From contig QHYI01000117.1 of NCBI GenBank assembly GCA_003223245.1, positions 17,342 through 81,341 on the forward strand: DNA of 64,000 nt. Reading direction: 5' to 3'. Below the pieces are notes generated by a model, which saw only the letters and a list, made by a program, of their open reading frames with translations, was not told the origin of the DNA and made no database searches. Source of the DNA: Acidobacteriota bacterium. Lineage in GTDB: Bacteria; Acidobacteriota; Terriglobia; Acidiferrales; UBA7541. Position numbers and translations under genes: made by a program. Below are positions 18,252 to 28,354 of this stretch, piece after piece; position 1 is the first letter of the stretch; the number at the start of each line of letters is the position of its first letter.

Positions 18252-19379
18252 ATGTACAGTGAATGTCACTTACGCAAAATCCAAGAGAGGGTAGCGGCTT
18301 CCCCGATCCGTCATTTCCTCCTTTCTTCTATTTTGGGTTTGCTGGGTCTGGCCTTCCCGATAGCCGCGGCGCAGGCCCGAGCGCCGGGTCAGTCCGCGGA
18401 CCAGGGCGAAGCCCTGCTCTCGGATGCTAAATCACTTTTCCAACAAAGAAGGTTCGCCGAAGCCGACCGCGCCGTCCGCGGATACCTCAAAGACCATCCG
18501 AATTCTGCCGACGGCCACTTTCTGCTCGGACATATTCTTTTCCGCGAGATCCAGGCACAAGCCAAAGAGCTAGAGCCTCAATTCCCGGCTCAGACTCACG
18601 GTCCTATGGCCAGCGCGAGAATTGCGGCTTCCACCTCTTCCGAAGCTTCCGTCCCAAAAGATGCGCAGGCATTGGCTAAAGCTTCGCTCGCGGAATTCAC
18701 CGCCGGCGCAAAATTCCACGATCCCTCCGCTGTCGATCTGAAGGTCGTGGCCTTCGACTACGTTTTGCTGGTGGATTATCCCGACGCCGACAAATGGCTG
18801 ACGAAAATGCTCGAGTGGGCTCCCAACGATTCCGAGGGCTGGTATTACCTCGGCAGGACGAAGTACAACGAGAACCGTTTCGCCGAAGCCGTCAGCGCCT
18901 TCCAACAATGCCTGAAGCTTGATCCGCAAAATGTGAAGGCCGAAGACAATCTCGGCTTGTCATTTGCTGGATTAGGGCGCAACGAAGAAGCGGCCGCAGC
19001 TTACCATCGGGCCATCGCCTGGCAAGAGCAGTCTCTTGCAAAAAATCCCGGTCCTTATATTGATCTGGGCAGCCTTCTAATTGATCAGAACCGTCCCCAG
19101 GAAGCCATCACGTTTTTTCTTCGAGCGATTGAAATCGCCCCGCGCGAATCGCGTACCCATGAACTTCTCGGCAAGGCCTATACGCGCGTGGGCGATCTTC
19201 CCAAAGCGCAGTCGGAATTAGAAAAAGCCATTGAACTCTCTCCACAAGCTCCCAATCTTCATTGCATGGTGGCGCCCGTCTATCGCAAACAGGGGCTCGC
19301 CGAAAAAGCCAAAACTGAGTACGAACGCTGCGCCGCGCTCACCGGCACCCACTCGGTCCCCGAAACTCCCCGCCAATGA
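18252..19379 (+). CDS. Secreted tetratricopeptide repeat protein (paralogue of 33065-34276)
   Basis: Secreted TPR protein of about 375 residues. The leader is IRHFLLSSILGLLGLAFPIAAAQA. It is clearly paralogous to the gene at 33065-34276: both carry HFLLGxILFRExQAxxxE, SLAEFTAGAKxHxPSAxDLK, AWYYLGRxKYxxxxFxEAxxAFxQCLKL-type units and end in YERCAALTGTHS or YDRCAALSGSHS. A TTG at 18240 extends the frame by four codons; I prefer the ATG at 18252, although the AAGGA just before it is very close. It is transcribed with the TPR gene upstream and convergent with the ADOP cluster. Function unknown; binding of a secreted partner is likely. Confidence 0.82.
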   Translation: MYSECHLRKIQERVAASPIRHFLLSSILGLLGLAFPIAAAQARAPGQSADQGEALLSDAKSLFQQRRFAEADRAVRGYLKDHPNSADGHFLLGHILFREIQAQAKELEPQFPAQTHGPMASARIAASTSSEASVPKDAQALAKASLAEFTAGAKFHDPSAVDLKVVAFDYVLLVDYPDADKWLTKMLEWAPNDSEGWYYLGRTKYNENRFAEAVSAFQQCLKLDPQNVKAEDNLGLSFAGLGRNEEAAAAYHRAIAWQEQSLAKNPGPYIDLGSLLIDQNRPQEAITFFLRAIEIAPRESRTHELLGKAYTRVGDLPKAQSELEKAIELSPQAPNLHCMVAPVYRKQGLAEKAKTEYERCAALTGTHSVPETPRQ

Positions 19380-19450
19380 AGACTTCGCTGCTAAACAAAT
19401 TCCCTGCGTTGCTGGGACTGCGGCGAGCTTTGCGAAACGACAGTGCGCCC

Positions 19451-22117
19451 CTATTCGTAACGCAAGGCAACCATGGGATCGACGCGCGTTGCGCGCCGCG
19501 CGGGCAAATAACACGCCAGCAGCGCCGAGCCGACCAGAACCACGACGACAGCTGCGGACACGAACGCATCCAGCCGGTTTGTCTCGAACAGCAAATGCTC
19601 GATGAGGCGAGTCGCCGGGAAGCACGCGGCGAGGCCAACGATGGCGCCCAGCAACACGGGACGCATCCCTTGCCAGAGCACCAGAGCAAGAATACGGAGC
19701 GGCGTGGCTCCCAGGGCTAAGCGTGTTCCGAATTCGGAGGTGCGCTGCGCCACCAGATAAGAGATCACGCCATAAATGCCCATGGCGGCCAGCAGGAGCC
19801 CGCTCATCCCGAAGATTATCAACAGGGTGGTCGAGAAACGCTGCTCCACAATCGATCCCGCCACAACCTGGTCCATGGGCGCAAACTCGGGCGCAATCAA
19901 AGCGCTATCGAGCTGGCGCAATTGGGCGCGCACGGCAGATGCGAGCTGCAAAGGGTCGCCGCTTGTTCGAAACAGCAGGTTCGAGGTTTCGCATTCATAT
20001 TGCGTGTAAGGCACATAAATCTGCATGGTTTTGTGGGAAGCGAGACCATACTGAACGACATCGCCAACCACACCGACAATGGTCCAATAGGGCTGCGTCT
20101 CGTTAGTGAAGTTGCCGGGCGTCGGAATCTGAATTTTCTGCCCGACCGGCTCCAAGTCTCTAAAAAGTTGAGCCGCGAGGAGTTCGTTGACCAGGATTAC
20201 GCGGGGATGCGCAGTGTCGTCGGCGTCGTTGAACAGACGCCCTTTCCGCAGCGGAATGCGCAGCGTGGCGAAATAACCGGGGCTCACCACATAGCGATCC
20301 GGCATGGGACGCTGACCGGGGAGAAAAGGGCGGTCCTGGACGTTGATTCCTATGGTGTCAAAGTCGCCGGAATCGGGCACGCTGCTGACGATGCCGGCGT
20401 TCTGGATGCCGGGCAGCCCGGTGATTCGCGTCAACAGGTCCTTAAAAAATGCTTGTTGTCGGGGAATCGGCGCATCCTGCAAGCGCGGGGGATAGATAAA
20501 CGTCATCGCGACATGGCCAGGATCAAAACCGGGATTCACGCGCTCGAGGAGGACGAAACTTTTCAACAACAAACCGGCGGACACCAGCAATACCGCCGAG
20601 AGGCCCACCTCGACGGCAACCAGAAGCGAGCGCGTCCGCAACTGCGACGAAGAAGGGCCGGTACTGCGCGTTCCTGACTTTAGCGCGTCTGCGAGATCCA
20701 TAGGCGAAAAATGGAGCGCCGGCGCGGCTCCGAACACGATTCCGGTGAGCAGCGAGAGCAGCGCGGTGAAGAGCAGGGTGTGCAGATCGATGGAAACGCC
20801 GGTGAGTTCCGGCAAGACGTCACTTCCCAGGCGCGTCAAAAATCCGACGCTCCAGCGGGCCAGCAGCACGCCAAGGCTGCCGCCGATCACCGCCAGCAGC
20901 ATGCTTTCGGTCAGCACTTGCCTTGCCAAGCGAGCGCGACTTGCGCCCAGAGCGCCACGAATGGCAATCTCCCGCTGGCGCGCGGTAGAGCGGGCAAGTA
21001 GGAGATTGGCTACGTTGGCGCATGCAATGAGCACCACCATCAACACCGCCAGTTGCAAAATGATGAGTGTCCGGCGAACGTTACGTATCAGGTCGTCTTT
21101 GACGGTCACCAGGCGCACGCCGCGCCCGCCATCCTCCTGGGGGAAGCGCTTTTGCATGCCGGCAACGAGCACGTTCAGTTCTGCTTGCCCTTGCGAAAGC
21201 GACACGCCGAGCTTCAGCAGCCCGATGCCGCGCAAATGTCTCCCTGTGCGGTTCTCAGCGCTATAAGGCTCCACGACGGGCGTGTAGATCTGCGACGGCG
21301 GGCGAAAAATCACCGAATTGGGGAGCGACGGCAGCTCCCGGCGCGCCACACCAATAATCACGAAGGGATGCAAATTAAGAGTGACGTTCTTTCCTACAAC
21401 AGCGGGGTCGCCGTCAAACTTCTGCTGCCAAAAATCGTAGCTCAAGATCACCACGGGCTGCCCGCCGGGTTCAAAATCTTTGGGCACAAAGAAACGGCCA
21501 AGCAACGGTGTGGCCTGCATCACCTGGAAATAGCCGTCGCTCACCTGCAATGCCCGAACTCGTTGCGTCTCGCCCCGCCCCGTCATGGTGTGAACATAGC
21601 TATCGAAGTTAGCCATGGCGTCGAAGGACTGCGAGGCGCGGCGCCAGTCCTGCAGATCCGTGAAAGAAATCTGATCGCGGTTGCCGGCATGGCCGCCGGT
21701 GCCCCACAACAGGATCAGGCGGTCCGTGTTCTTATAGGGGAGTTGGCGCAGCAACACCGCGTTCACCACGCTGAAGATTGAAGTGCAGGGGCCGATGGCC
21801 AGCGCCAGCGTGAGGACAGCAACGGCGGTGAAGCCGGGGGATTTGCGGAGCGCTCGTGCAGCAAACCGCAAATCCTGCCAGGAGGTCTCGACAAAAGACT
21901 CCCAGCCGCCGGAGCGAATCACCTCCTTGCTTACTTCAAGGGTGCCGCGCTCCAGACGCACGGCGCGAAGCGCTTCCTCACGGCCCGCGCCTTGCTTCAT
22001 CTTTTCCGCCGCGGCCATGTCCAAGTAGGCGCCCAGTTCCTCGTTCAATTCGCGGTCCACCTGCTTTTTTCGCAACAATGACCGAAGCCCACCAGCAATG
22101 TTTCGTAGCAACGACAT
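19451..22117 (-). CDS. ADOP family ABC transporter permease, copy 1
   Basis: Acidobacterial duplicated orphan permease, 888 residues. The N-terminal soluble segment (MSLLRNIAGGLRSLLRKK, VDRELNEELGAYLDMAAAEK, EALRAVRLERG) is typical of the family. It is followed by two MacB/FtsX-like halves: a first helix (FTAVAVLTLALAIGPCTSIF) and periplasmic domain, three helices around ANVANLLLARSTARQREIAI, then a second copy of the same plan ending in helices and RRATRVDPMVALRYE. One copy of ALG[AG] is replaced by AIGPCTS, a small divergence. Family members act without an encoded ATPase in cis, and none is present here. The start is 8 bases after the stop of copy 2. Confidence 0.93.
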   Translation of the reverse strand: MSLLRNIAGGLRSLLRKKQVDRELNEELGAYLDMAAAEKMKQGAGREEALRAVRLERGTLEVSKEVIRSGGWESFVETSWQDLRFAARALRKSPGFTAVAVLTLALAIGPCTSIFSVVNAVLLRQLPYKNTDRLILLWGTGGHAGNRDQISFTDLQDWRRASQSFDAMANFDSYVHTMTGRGETQRVRALQVSDGYFQVMQATPLLGRFFVPKDFEPGGQPVVILSYDFWQQKFDGDPAVVGKNVTLNLHPFVIIGVARRELPSLPNSVIFRPPSQIYTPVVEPYSAENRTGRHLRGIGLLKLGVSLSQGQAELNVLVAGMQKRFPQEDGGRGVRLVTVKDDLIRNVRRTLIILQLAVLMVVLIACANVANLLLARSTARQREIAIRGALGASRARLARQVLTESMLLAVIGGSLGVLLARWSVGFLTRLGSDVLPELTGVSIDLHTLLFTALLSLLTGIVFGAAPALHFSPMDLADALKSGTRSTGPSSSQLRTRSLLVAVEVGLSAVLLVSAGLLLKSFVLLERVNPGFDPGHVAMTFIYPPRLQDAPIPRQQAFFKDLLTRITGLPGIQNAGIVSSVPDSGDFDTIGINVQDRPFLPGQRPMPDRYVVSPGYFATLRIPLRKGRLFNDADDTAHPRVILVNELLAAQLFRDLEPVGQKIQIPTPGNFTNETQPYWTIVGVVGDVVQYGLASHKTMQIYVPYTQYECETSNLLFRTSGDPLQLASAVRAQLRQLDSALIAPEFAPMDQVVAGSIVEQRFSTTLLIIFGMSGLLLAAMGIYGVISYLVAQRTSEFGTRLALGATPLRILALVLWQGMRPVLLGAIVGLAACFPATRLIEHLLFETNRLDAFVSAAVVVVLVGSALLACYLPARRATRVDPMVALRYE

Positions 22118-22125
22118 ACCGGTGC

Positions 22126-24846
22126 CTATTCGTAACGCAAGGCTACTAGGGGATCGACGCGCGTGGCCCGTCGCGCCGGAAGTGATGCCGCAAAGATGGC
22201 ACAGACGGCCAGAACGAGGGCAGCAATTCCAAGGATCATTGGGTCGTAGCTCTTGACGCCGTAGAGTTGATCCGCCAGGACGCGGCCTCCTGCCAGCGCG
22301 GCTGGTACGCCGATAGCCAGTCCCCAGCCGAGTTCGATCAGCACAGCCCTAAGCACTAGGCTGAGGACGTTCCTGCGATTGGCGCCGAGCGCCACGCGAA
22401 TGCCGATCTCGTTGGTTCTCCGCGCGACGTCGTACGCCGTCACACCATACAAGCCGACGCAGGCCAGGATGAGCGCGAGCGCGCCGAATAGCTCCGTAAG
22501 CCTCGCGATGAGCCGTTCTTGATTAAAGTTGCGCGCCACCTGTTCGCCAAAACTCACCATACTGAGAACGATGAGATTTGGATCGACATTGGCGATGGCT
22601 TTCCGGACGACAGGCTCAAGATTTTCCGGTTTGCCCGCAGCGTGCAACTCGATAGTGTTTGCCCAGCCATAAAGCTTCGATCCAGGTGCGGTTTGGAGCA
22701 GCGGCAAAAAGAACGTGGCGTTAGCACGGTCGCGGGTGTCATAGTATTTCGCATCCTCGACAATGCCAACGACTTCATAATCGCTGCTGCGGCTCTCGTC
22801 CCCCATTCCAAAATACTGGCCGATGGGATTTTCGTTCGGGAAGAACCTGTGGGCAAACGTCTCGTTGATGACGGCAACGCGCGGGGCAGTTGGACCGTCG
22901 CGTTCGTCGATAACGCGCCCTCGCAGCAGGCGCGTGCCGATAGTCTCAAAGTAGTGCGGTCCGACGCGATCCCAGGAGGGTGCCTTCCAACTATAATCAG
23001 GCGGTTTTCCCTGAATGTACACGCGCTCGTTCCAATTGTTACCGCCCAGCGGGCTATAACCGGATAGGCTAGCGCTTAAAACGCCGGGTATTTGCGGGAG
23101 CGCCTCCTGAAGCCGATGATAGAGGCCCGAAAGTTTGTCCGGCGTGTAACCACCCAACGACGGGTCGATATTCACAATCAGGCGCCCTTCGGTCACGAAA
23201 CCAAGGTTCTGGTCTTCCAGGTTACGCAGGCTTTCTGCGACTAGACCCGCTCCAATCAAGAGCACAATCGAGAATGCCACCTGTGCTATGACCAGGGGTT
23301 TCTGCAGCATCGAAGAACGATCTCCCACGGAACGACGCGACCCGCGTAGGGCATCGATGGGATTGCACTGCGAAGCCATCCATGCTGGCGCAATCCCGAA
23401 CACGATCCCCGTAACTAGCGACAGAAGAACGGCGAAACCCAACACAGGCAGGGAAGGCCGGGCGTCAATGGGAACATAGTTGGCCCCACGAAAAGCAAGT
23501 AGCAGGATGAGACGTGTCCCGGCATAGGCTACGTAGAGTCCCGCCGCTCCGCCAGCCAGCGCCAGTAGAACGCTTTCCGTAAGCATCTGCCTGATCAACC
23601 GCCCTCGCGGCGCGCCCAGGGCCAACCGCACTGCCGCCTGCGAACGCCTGGCCGCCCCGCGCGCCAGCAGCAAGTTGGCAATATTTGCGCAGGCAATTGA
23701 GAGCAGCAACGCGGAGAGAGTCACCAGCAATTGCAGGCCTAGGGCATAGTCTGTCTGCATTTTTTCAACACCACGGCCTGCTCGAGTCAAACGGACATGC
23801 TGCTGCGCGATATCTTTCCTGTCGCGCTCAGCGATGACCTCCTGGTGGCTATTGAGCCAGGTTTGCAATTCCACGGTGAGCCGAGCTTGAACCTGCTGCG
23901 GCGCTGAGTGTGGCTTCAGCCGTCCCATGAGATAGAGCCACTCGACCTGAGCGGAGCGCAATCGGTTATTCGGTTCCCCGACGAGAGGCAGCCAGAAGTC
24001 GGGGGGATCGCTACGGAGCGTGTCGCCATAGAATCCCGGCGGAGTCACACCTACGATCGTACAAGGAAAACCGTCGGCGTTGACCATCGCCCCGATGATC
24101 GATGGGTCTAATCCGAAGCGCTCCTGCCAAGTGTGATAGTTCATCACCGCCACGGGAGGCGAACTTGGTGAGTCATCCTGCGGCACGAGTAGCCGGCCGG
24201 CGAAGGCGCGGATGCCAAACATCGTAAAGTAGTTCCCTGAGACGAACTCAGCTTGGTAAGACTCGGCGGCGCCGCCACGGCGAACGCTCAAATCCGACAG
24301 GTAGGACGAGAAGGCCGCGAGTTCGCTGAATTCCGGCGTGTGATCGCGAAGGTGCTCGTAAAGCGGATAAGAATACAGAACAAAACTACCGTCGTTCTGA
24401 GTACCGGACATGACGCAACAATTGTTATTGTCACCGAGCCGATAGAGCTGCTTGGGGCTCGCGACGGGCAGCGACCTCAGCATCACGGCATCAATGAGCG
24501 TGAAAATCGCCGTGTTCGCACCTATTCCTAGCGCGAGCGTGAGCACAACCGCCGCCGTGAACCCGGGAGATTTGAGCAGCGTACGAACGCCAAAGCGTAT
24601 GTCCCGCCAGAGTGCTTCGACAAAGGATTCCCAGGCGCCCGAGCGAACGACTTCTCTAGCAGTCTCAACGCTCCCGCGCTCTAAGCGAACAGCGCGAAGC
24701 GCTTGCTTGTGGCTCATGCCTTCCTTTATCTTCTCGGCCGCTTCCATCTCCAAGTAACCGCGCAGCTCCTCGTCCAGCTCCCGATCGACCTTCTTCCCTC
24801 GCAAAAGGGACTGCAGCCCGGCCGCCAGGTTTCGCAGCAATGACAT
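22126..24846 (-). CDS. ADOP family ABC transporter permease, copy 2
   Basis: Second ADOP permease, 906 residues from the ATG at 24846 (a GGGGGTG element lies about 12 bases upstream; a TTG six codons earlier is less likely). It has the same plan as copy 1: N-terminal LLRGKKVDRELDEELRGYLE module, MacB-type periplasmic domain, core helices (CANIANLLLARGAARRSQAAV), then a duplicated half ending RRATRVDPLVALRYE. The first periplasmic region carries two adjacent cysteines (NNCCVMSG) not seen in copy 1. It is separated from copy 3 by only 29 bases, so the three are one transcription unit behind PadR. Substrate unknown; MacB-like export or envelope stress functions are family-level guesses. Confidence 0.93.
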   Translation of the reverse strand: MSLLRNLAAGLQSLLRGKKVDRELDEELRGYLEMEAAEKIKEGMSHKQALRAVRLERGSVETAREVVRSGAWESFVEALWRDIRFGVRTLLKSPGFTAAVVLTLALGIGANTAIFTLIDAVMLRSLPVASPKQLYRLGDNNNCCVMSGTQNDGSFVLYSYPLYEHLRDHTPEFSELAAFSSYLSDLSVRRGGAAESYQAEFVSGNYFTMFGIRAFAGRLLVPQDDSPSSPPVAVMNYHTWQERFGLDPSIIGAMVNADGFPCTIVGVTPPGFYGDTLRSDPPDFWLPLVGEPNNRLRSAQVEWLYLMGRLKPHSAPQQVQARLTVELQTWLNSHQEVIAERDRKDIAQQHVRLTRAGRGVEKMQTDYALGLQLLVTLSALLLSIACANIANLLLARGAARRSQAAVRLALGAPRGRLIRQMLTESVLLALAGGAAGLYVAYAGTRLILLLAFRGANYVPIDARPSLPVLGFAVLLSLVTGIVFGIAPAWMASQCNPIDALRGSRRSVGDRSSMLQKPLVIAQVAFSIVLLIGAGLVAESLRNLEDQNLGFVTEGRLIVNIDPSLGGYTPDKLSGLYHRLQEALPQIPGVLSASLSGYSPLGGNNWNERVYIQGKPPDYSWKAPSWDRVGPHYFETIGTRLLRGRVIDERDGPTAPRVAVINETFAHRFFPNENPIGQYFGMGDESRSSDYEVVGIVEDAKYYDTRDRANATFFLPLLQTAPGSKLYGWANTIELHAAGKPENLEPVVRKAIANVDPNLIVLSMVSFGEQVARNFNQERLIARLTELFGALALILACVGLYGVTAYDVARRTNEIGIRVALGANRRNVLSLVLRAVLIELGWGLAIGVPAALAGGRVLADQLYGVKSYDPMILGIAALVLAVCAIFAASLPARRATRVDPLVALRYE

Positions 24847-24875
24847 AGTTTTAGGCACCCCCAAAATTCTGGCGA

Positions 24876-27629
24876 TTACTCGTAACGCAGAGCCACCAAA
24901 GGATCGACGCGTGTTGCACGCCGGCTGGGAATATAGCAGGCGAGTAGCGCGACAGCGACTAACGTCAACGCGATGGTCACAAAAGTCAGTGGATCCGTCG
25001 CGGCCACGCCATATAGGAGCGATCCTAGATAACGAGTTACGCCGATCGCTGCCGCGATGCCGACAATAGCGCCGAATAGGGTGAGAGCGAGTCCTTGCCG
25101 AAGAACGAGCCGGAAGATTTCGCGCCGCTGCGCGCCCAAAGCCGTGCGGATTCCGATTTCACGAGTACGGCGCGCAACTTCATAAGACAGCAGCCCGTAA
25201 AGTCCGACACAGGCAAGGATCAGAGCGAGCGCGCCAAAAACGGAGGACAGCTGGGCCACGAGGCGCTCATTGAAGAGCGACCGATCAATGGTTGCGGTTT
25301 GGGTCCTAATGTCAAACAAAGGCAGCTTGTCATCGAGGCTGGCGACAACCCGGCGAACTGTGGGAATCAGGGCTTCGGCGTGAGTGGAAGCACGTATCGC
25401 GAAATATGCTGGGCCCTCTTGCAGCAGAACGTAAACAGTGGGATCAACGCTTTTTCGCAGATTCTCATATTTGGCATCGCCAACAATGCCCACGATTTCT
25501 CTTGCGACCTTTTTGCCGCCGCGAGTGGTGCCTCCGAGGTGAACTCCCATCGGATTTTTGCCTCCAAGGAAGCGCCTGACAAATGTTTGGTTGACGACGG
25601 CAACAGCGCGGCCTGACTGGAAATCAGATTTAGAGAAGGTCCTCCCGGCAATCAAAGGAAGGCGCATGGTCTCAAAGAATTCCGCTCCGACTGCGAACAT
25701 GTCTGTTTGCACCGTCGAGTTCTCTGGCTGGCCTTCGAGGTGAACTCCTGTGGTCCACAGGCCATCGCTCAAAAGGGTGTCCGAAGAATAACTCGCGGAA
25801 ATCACACCGGGCACGGAGGCAAGGCGGGCCTGCAGTTCACGATAGAGAGTCTGGATTCTCTCCACTTTGTAACCGGCCAGAGCGGGATTAATTCCGAAGA
25901 GCAAGACGTTGTGCGGGTCGAATCCAGGATTCACTTTGCGCAGATTGGCGAGCGTGCGTACGAGCAAACCTGCACCGGTAAGCACGACCACCGAAAGAGC
26001 AACTTGCGCAACAACCAGGCAACTGCCGAGGCCAATGCGGCGCCCCGTTGCTTTAGCTGCGCCCGCCGAACCCCCGGAGCTATCCTTAAGTGCCGGACCC
26101 ACGTTGATACGGCTGCCACGAAACGCAGGCGCAAGCCCGAAAAGAATTCCCGTCAGCAGGGTGATGACCACAGCGAACCCCAGCACCCGCGCGTCCGGCC
26201 GCGTGTCGATGAACAATGTGGAATAGGCATTCCTGGAAATATAGGCCGCCAGAGCCTGCGCGCTCCAATTGGCAAGGACGATTCCCAGGGCCGCGCCCGC
26301 GAAGGAAAGCAACAGGCTCTCCGTGAGGAGTTGCTGGATAATTCTTCCCTTGCGGGCACCGAGGGCCAGGCGCACAGCCATCTCCTTCTCGCGCGCGGTG
26401 GCGCGCGCGAGAAGCAGCGCCGCAAGGTTGGCACAGACAATGACGAGGATGATTCCGACTGCGGCGGACAGGATATAAATCGGCTGGTCATAGAACTGGC
26501 GGAATCCAACTAGCCCTTTCTGCGCGGGCAAGAGCGCCACTTGCGGATCATTGGCGTCCTTAAACACCGGATTTGCCCCATGTAGCGCTTCATTGCGAAA
26601 AACGAGATTCGTTTCAGCCTGGGCTTCCGCAAGAGAAGTTTGCGGCTTCCGTCTTCCAATGATTGCAAGCCACCAGCCTGTCGCTTCGTCCAAACGGCTG
26701 CGCTGGTCGCTCCGGGTCGGCTCTAAGGAATCTGCCTGCGAAAGAGGTATCCAAAGATCGTGAGACTTGCCGGGAGTCAGTCTCGTGAACTGCGGATCGA
26801 TCACGCCCGCAATGGTGAAAGGGGTGCCGTTGAGCCACATGGTCCTACCAATAACGTCTGGCGCCCCGCCAAAGGCGCTTTCCCAGTAACCGTAGCTGAG
26901 CACAACTACGGGTGGGGCGCCGCGTCGATCATCGGAGGGTTGGATCGTGCGGCCAAGCGCCGAAGAAACACCCAAGGTCTCAAAGTAATTGCCAGAGACA
27001 AGTTCGCCACCGACGATGCTGGCGGCACCGTTGCCACTCAAATCCAGTTGACCGGCATCGGCCATTGCCAGGATGCTGGAGAATGCGTCGGCGTGCGCGA
27101 CGAGCGCCCTGTACATAGGATAGGAAAAGGAGCAGCTTTGGATCACTCCGGGCACCCACCGGCAGTCTGCGTAACTGCTCGTGCCCAGGTTTTCAGGCTG
27201 ACTATGAGCTGACCAGCGAAAAACGACTAATTGCTCTGGATGGCGTACAGGAATCGACTGCAGCATTACGGCATTGAGGAGGCTGAAGATGGCGGTGTTC
27301 GCGCCGATGCCGAGCGCGAGTGTGAGAACGGCGACGGCAGTGAACCCGGGAGATTTGAGCAGCGTACGAACGCCAAAGCGTACATCCCGCCAGAATGCTT
27401 CAACAAAAGACTCCCAGCGGCCAGAACGGACGACTTCCTTGCTAACGTCGAGACTGCCCCGCTCCAGGCGCACGGCGCGAAGCGCTTCCTCACGCCCTAT
27501 GCCCTGCTTCATCTTTTCCGCCGCTTCCATCTCCAAGTAGCCGCGCAGCTCCTCGTCCAATTCCCGGTCCACCTGCTTCTTGCGAAGCAGCGCTCTAAGC
27601 CCGTTCGCTAGGTTTCGTAGCAGTGCCAT
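24876..27629 (-). CDS. ADOP family ABC transporter permease, copy 3
   Basis: Third ADOP permease, 917 residues, first of the three to be transcribed. Same N-terminal module (LLRKKQVDRELDEELRGYLE, EALRAVRLERGSLDVSKEVV), two MacB-like halves, core helices with CANLAALLLARATAREKEMAV and GLYGLLSYEVARRTREIGIR, ending RRATRVDPLVALRYE. The N-terminal 110 residues are nearly the same as in copy 2, and the stop-codon regions of all three share a near-identical stretch, consistent with tandem duplication followed by divergence of the periplasmic parts. It lies 129 bases downstream of PadR. Confidence 0.93.
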   Translation of the reverse strand: MALLRNLANGLRALLRKKQVDRELDEELRGYLEMEAAEKMKQGIGREEALRAVRLERGSLDVSKEVVRSGRWESFVEAFWRDVRFGVRTLLKSPGFTAVAVLTLALGIGANTAIFSLLNAVMLQSIPVRHPEQLVVFRWSAHSQPENLGTSSYADCRWVPGVIQSCSFSYPMYRALVAHADAFSSILAMADAGQLDLSGNGAASIVGGELVSGNYFETLGVSSALGRTIQPSDDRRGAPPVVVLSYGYWESAFGGAPDVIGRTMWLNGTPFTIAGVIDPQFTRLTPGKSHDLWIPLSQADSLEPTRSDQRSRLDEATGWWLAIIGRRKPQTSLAEAQAETNLVFRNEALHGANPVFKDANDPQVALLPAQKGLVGFRQFYDQPIYILSAAVGIILVIVCANLAALLLARATAREKEMAVRLALGARKGRIIQQLLTESLLLSFAGAALGIVLANWSAQALAAYISRNAYSTLFIDTRPDARVLGFAVVITLLTGILFGLAPAFRGSRINVGPALKDSSGGSAGAAKATGRRIGLGSCLVVAQVALSVVVLTGAGLLVRTLANLRKVNPGFDPHNVLLFGINPALAGYKVERIQTLYRELQARLASVPGVISASYSSDTLLSDGLWTTGVHLEGQPENSTVQTDMFAVGAEFFETMRLPLIAGRTFSKSDFQSGRAVAVVNQTFVRRFLGGKNPMGVHLGGTTRGGKKVAREIVGIVGDAKYENLRKSVDPTVYVLLQEGPAYFAIRASTHAEALIPTVRRVVASLDDKLPLFDIRTQTATIDRSLFNERLVAQLSSVFGALALILACVGLYGLLSYEVARRTREIGIRTALGAQRREIFRLVLRQGLALTLFGAIVGIAAAIGVTRYLGSLLYGVAATDPLTFVTIALTLVAVALLACYIPSRRATRVDPLVALRYE

Positions 27630-27758
27630 GATTACTTCTCTGGAGTCTCCGCGCTCTCTGTGCTCTTGGTTTGCGCCTCTCGGCGTTAAGCCTCTCTCTT
27701 TCTTGGCAGGTCAAATTGACGGATCATCATTCGTTCTCTTTTTCAATATGTGCCCCCC

Positions 27759-28091
27759 CTACGATGCCTCCAAAATTCTGGCGATGGCCGCCACTTGCCG
27801 GCCCCATTCTCGCGTTTCATTATCGAGCCGCTTTCGCCCCTTGTCCGTCAGAGCGTAATACTTTGCGCGCCGGTTGTTCTCGGTGGGCTTCCATTCGCCC
27901 TTGATGAGCCCATCCCTCTGTAACCGCTGAATCGCGAGAAACAACGAGCCCGCATTGAGGTGGAAAACGCCCTTGCTCATTTGCTCGATGCGGACGGAAA
28001 TCCCGAATCCGTGCATGGGTTCCAAGGCCAGCGTTTTCAGGATGAGCATATCTAGCGTGCCCTGAACGAGATCACTCGGCTTGTCTTGCAT
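27759..28091 (-). CDS. PadR family transcriptional regulator
   Basis: Small winged-helix repressor, 110 residues. The segment QGTLDMLILKTLALEPMHGF, NAGSLFLAIQRLQRDGLI and AKYYALTDKGRKRL is the standard PadR fold. I start at the ATG at 28091 because GGGGAGG lies just before it, seven codons inside the longest frame. PadR genes head most ADOP clusters and presumably repress them in response to a small ligand (family knowledge). A good sigma-70-type promoter lies immediately upstream (28120-28147), giving a leader of roughly 20 bases, so PadR likely controls itself and the three permeases. No clear ATGT/ACAT-type operator was seen. Confidence 0.92.
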   Translation of the reverse strand: MQDKPSDLVQGTLDMLILKTLALEPMHGFGISVRIEQMSKGVFHLNAGSLFLAIQRLQRDGLIKGEWKPTENNRRAKYYALTDKGRKRLDNETREWGRQVAAIARILEAS

Positions 28092-28119
28092 AACATTCCT
28101 CCCCTTGGCCACCAGGAGG

Positions 28120-28147
28120 AGAATACGCCTTTCACCTTGGTTGTCAA
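28120..28147 (-). promoter_or_regulatory. Sigma-70-type promoter of the PadR-ADOP unit
   Basis: On the minus strand TTGACA (28142-28147) is followed after 16 bases by TATTCT (28120-28125). Transcription would begin near 28113, leaving a short leader with the GGGGAGG ribosome site of PadR. The -35 is a perfect consensus and the -10 matches four of six positions. It is the best promoter visible in the window. Confidence 0.6.
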
Positions 28148-28354
28148 GAGGAGAGTCAGATTCCTGCTAGGTGCGAACTGTCATCGGCGGTAAGCGAAGA
28201 GCAGGCACGGCATTCCCTCGCTAATGCTCGAGATAAAGCTGTGCCCCTACGACGGACTCGAGCAGACTCCCTAAAACTTCTCGATACATCGCCGCAACGG
28301 CGAGGAGACCGGTCTAGTCTTTGTTTCTCAGAGCACCAAAAATTGGCAATAGCA

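Noticed and set aside
19451..27629. ATPase partner for the permeases inside the cluster
   Set aside because: No Walker A or ABC signature was found in any frame between the permeases or in neighbouring genes; the ADOP family typically lacks one in cis.
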